Assembly: GCA_027068695.1 (NCBI GenBank)
Contig: JAMOMG010000242.1
Coordinates: 1 to 7,642, forward strand
Length of the DNA stretch: 7,642 nucleotides
Direction of reading: 5' to 3'
Origin: Flavobacteriaceae bacterium
Lineage (GTDB): Bacteria > Bacteroidota > Bacteroidia > Flavobacteriales > Flavobacteriaceae
The notes beneath the pieces were generated by a model, which saw nothing but the letters and a program-made list of their open reading frames with translations, ran no database searches and was not told the origin of the DNA. Below are positions 7,039 to 7,642 of this stretch, piece after piece (the stretch's first letter is position 1; each line of letters begins with the position of its first letter). The position numbers and the translations under genes are program-made.

Positions 7039-7524
7039 TTATTCTAGTTCAATCATTAATTCACTTTTTTCAACAGTTTCTCCTTTTTTAACGTGTATGG
7101 ATTTAACAACACCTTCTTTTGGAGAGCTAATCGTATTTTCCATTTTCATAGCCTCTAAAATTAATAAGGTTTCTCCTTCTGCTACTTTTTGTCCTTTCTC
7201 TACATTTATACTTAAAATAAGTCCGGGCATAGGAGATTTTATATCATTTGATTTTTTGGATGCTCCTACTGTAAATCCCATTTTTTTAATAAGTAAATCT
7301 AATTGGTTTGAGATTTTAACGGTAAATTTATTTGAATTTACACGAACGATATATTCTTTATTATAAAAATCAGATTTTTCAAGTTCAATATTAAAAGATT
7401 TATTGTTGTGGATTGCATGAAATTTAGATTCTGATAATTTTAATACATCCAAATTTTTTACTTCAGAATCTTTAAAGTCATATTCAAAAGAGTTGTCTAC
7501 TGTTACTTTGAAATTTTGAGCCAT
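7039..7524 (-). CDS. Biotin carboxyl carrier protein of acyl-CoA carboxylase
   Basis: A 161-residue carrier that shuttles carboxybiotin between the biotin carboxylase and carboxyltransferase encoded just downstream. The C-terminal biotinyl domain (about 94-161) has SPMPGLILSINVEKGQKV (97-114) and the biotin attachment motif EAMKMEN (124-130), with Lys127 as the residue expected to be biotinylated by a BirA-type ligase. The N-terminal 90 residues are beta-rich, with YIVRVNSNKFTVKI (58-71) followed by LDLLIKKMGF (75-84). This resembles the linker (BT-like) part of carboxylase alpha chains rather than the Ala/Pro-rich linker of E. coli AccB. It reads as the C-terminal portion of a PccA-type alpha chain encoded separately. 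I leave the symbol blank because accB would suggest the fatty-acid-synthesis protein. It is the first gene of the operon; I found no clear promoter in the 118 bp upstream. Confidence 0.93.
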   Translation of the reverse strand: MAQNFKVTVDNSFEYDFKDSEVKNLDVLKLSESKFHAIHNNKSFNIELEKSDFYNKEYIVRVNSNKFTVKISNQLDLLIKKMGFTVGASKKSNDIKSPMPGLILSINVEKGQKVAEGETLLILEAMKMENTISSPKEGVVKSIHVKKGETVEKSELMIELE

Positions 7525-7573
7525 AATTATTAAAAATAATAGGTTTTAATTTGTGATTTTGAATTAGATAAAG

Positions 7574-7627
7574 ATATTGATTTTTTTTTGAATAAATATT
7601 GATTTAAGTTGGGTTTTTTTGAATAAA
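7574..7627. repeat. Interleaved AT-rich direct repeats upstream of the carboxylase operon
   Basis: TTTTTTTGAATAAA occurs at 7583-7596 and 7614-7627 (31 bp apart), and ATATTGATTT at 7574-7583 and 7596-7605 (22 bp apart). They lie 50-103 bp upstream of the first gene of the carboxylase operon, in very AT-rich DNA without a recognisable -7 box on that strand. They may be regulator sites, a bent UP-like tract, or simple-sequence drift. Confidence 0.3.
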
Positions 7628-7642
7628 ATATTTTTTAAAGAG

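Noticed and set aside
7028..7366. Plus-strand open frame opposite the biotin carrier gene
   Set aside because: It is antisense to a gene with a clear EAMKMEN biotin site; the hydrophobic Ser/Phe-rich translation is typical of a shadow frame.

Overview
The window looks like ordinary chromosome from a member of the Bacteroidota, most likely the family Flavobacteriaceae; I cannot name the genus. The evidence is the strongly AT-rich base composition, Bacteroidota-type promoter boxes (TAnnTTTG) instead of Shine-Dalgarno-led starts, the tight prmA-clpS pair next to tpiA, and protein sequences typical of that family. There are eight protein-coding genes, almost gap-free, in three transcription blocks. 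I see no RNA genes, mobile elements, CRISPR arrays or phage genes.

Left block (minus strand, 1754 down to 140): pyrF (orotidine 5'-phosphate decarboxylase) overlaps by 14 bp a BtuF-like helical-backbone substrate-binding protein. That protein has no signal peptide and cannot be extended upstream, because a stop codon abuts its start. Bases 1-139 hold nothing I can call.

Middle block (plus strand, 1973 to 3947): tpiA (triosephosphate isomerase), then prmA (ribosomal protein L11 methyltransferase) and clpS (Clp protease adaptor). pyrF and tpiA diverge from a 218-bp region with a good tpiA promoter, a weaker pyrF -7 box and two inverted repeats. Between tpiA and prmA, a 14-bp-stem hairpin looks like a terminator, and its 3' end is also a -7 promoter box, so the two signals appear superimposed.

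Right block (minus strand, 7524 down to 3983): a three-gene acyl-CoA carboxylase operon encoding a biotin carrier protein, a biotin carboxylase and a carboxyltransferase beta subunit. The carboxyltransferase resembles propionyl-CoA carboxylase and keeps the Asp tied to propionyl-CoA preference. The complex would make (S)-methylmalonyl-CoA from propionyl-CoA, feeding the succinyl-CoA route used for odd-chain fatty acids and branched amino acids. This block converges on clpS.

I found no convincing new biological system. The points most worth a second look are the cytoplasm-predicted BtuF-like protein overlapping pyrF, the fused terminator/promoter, the altered substrate-pocket residues in ClpS, and the split layout of the carboxylase alpha chain.
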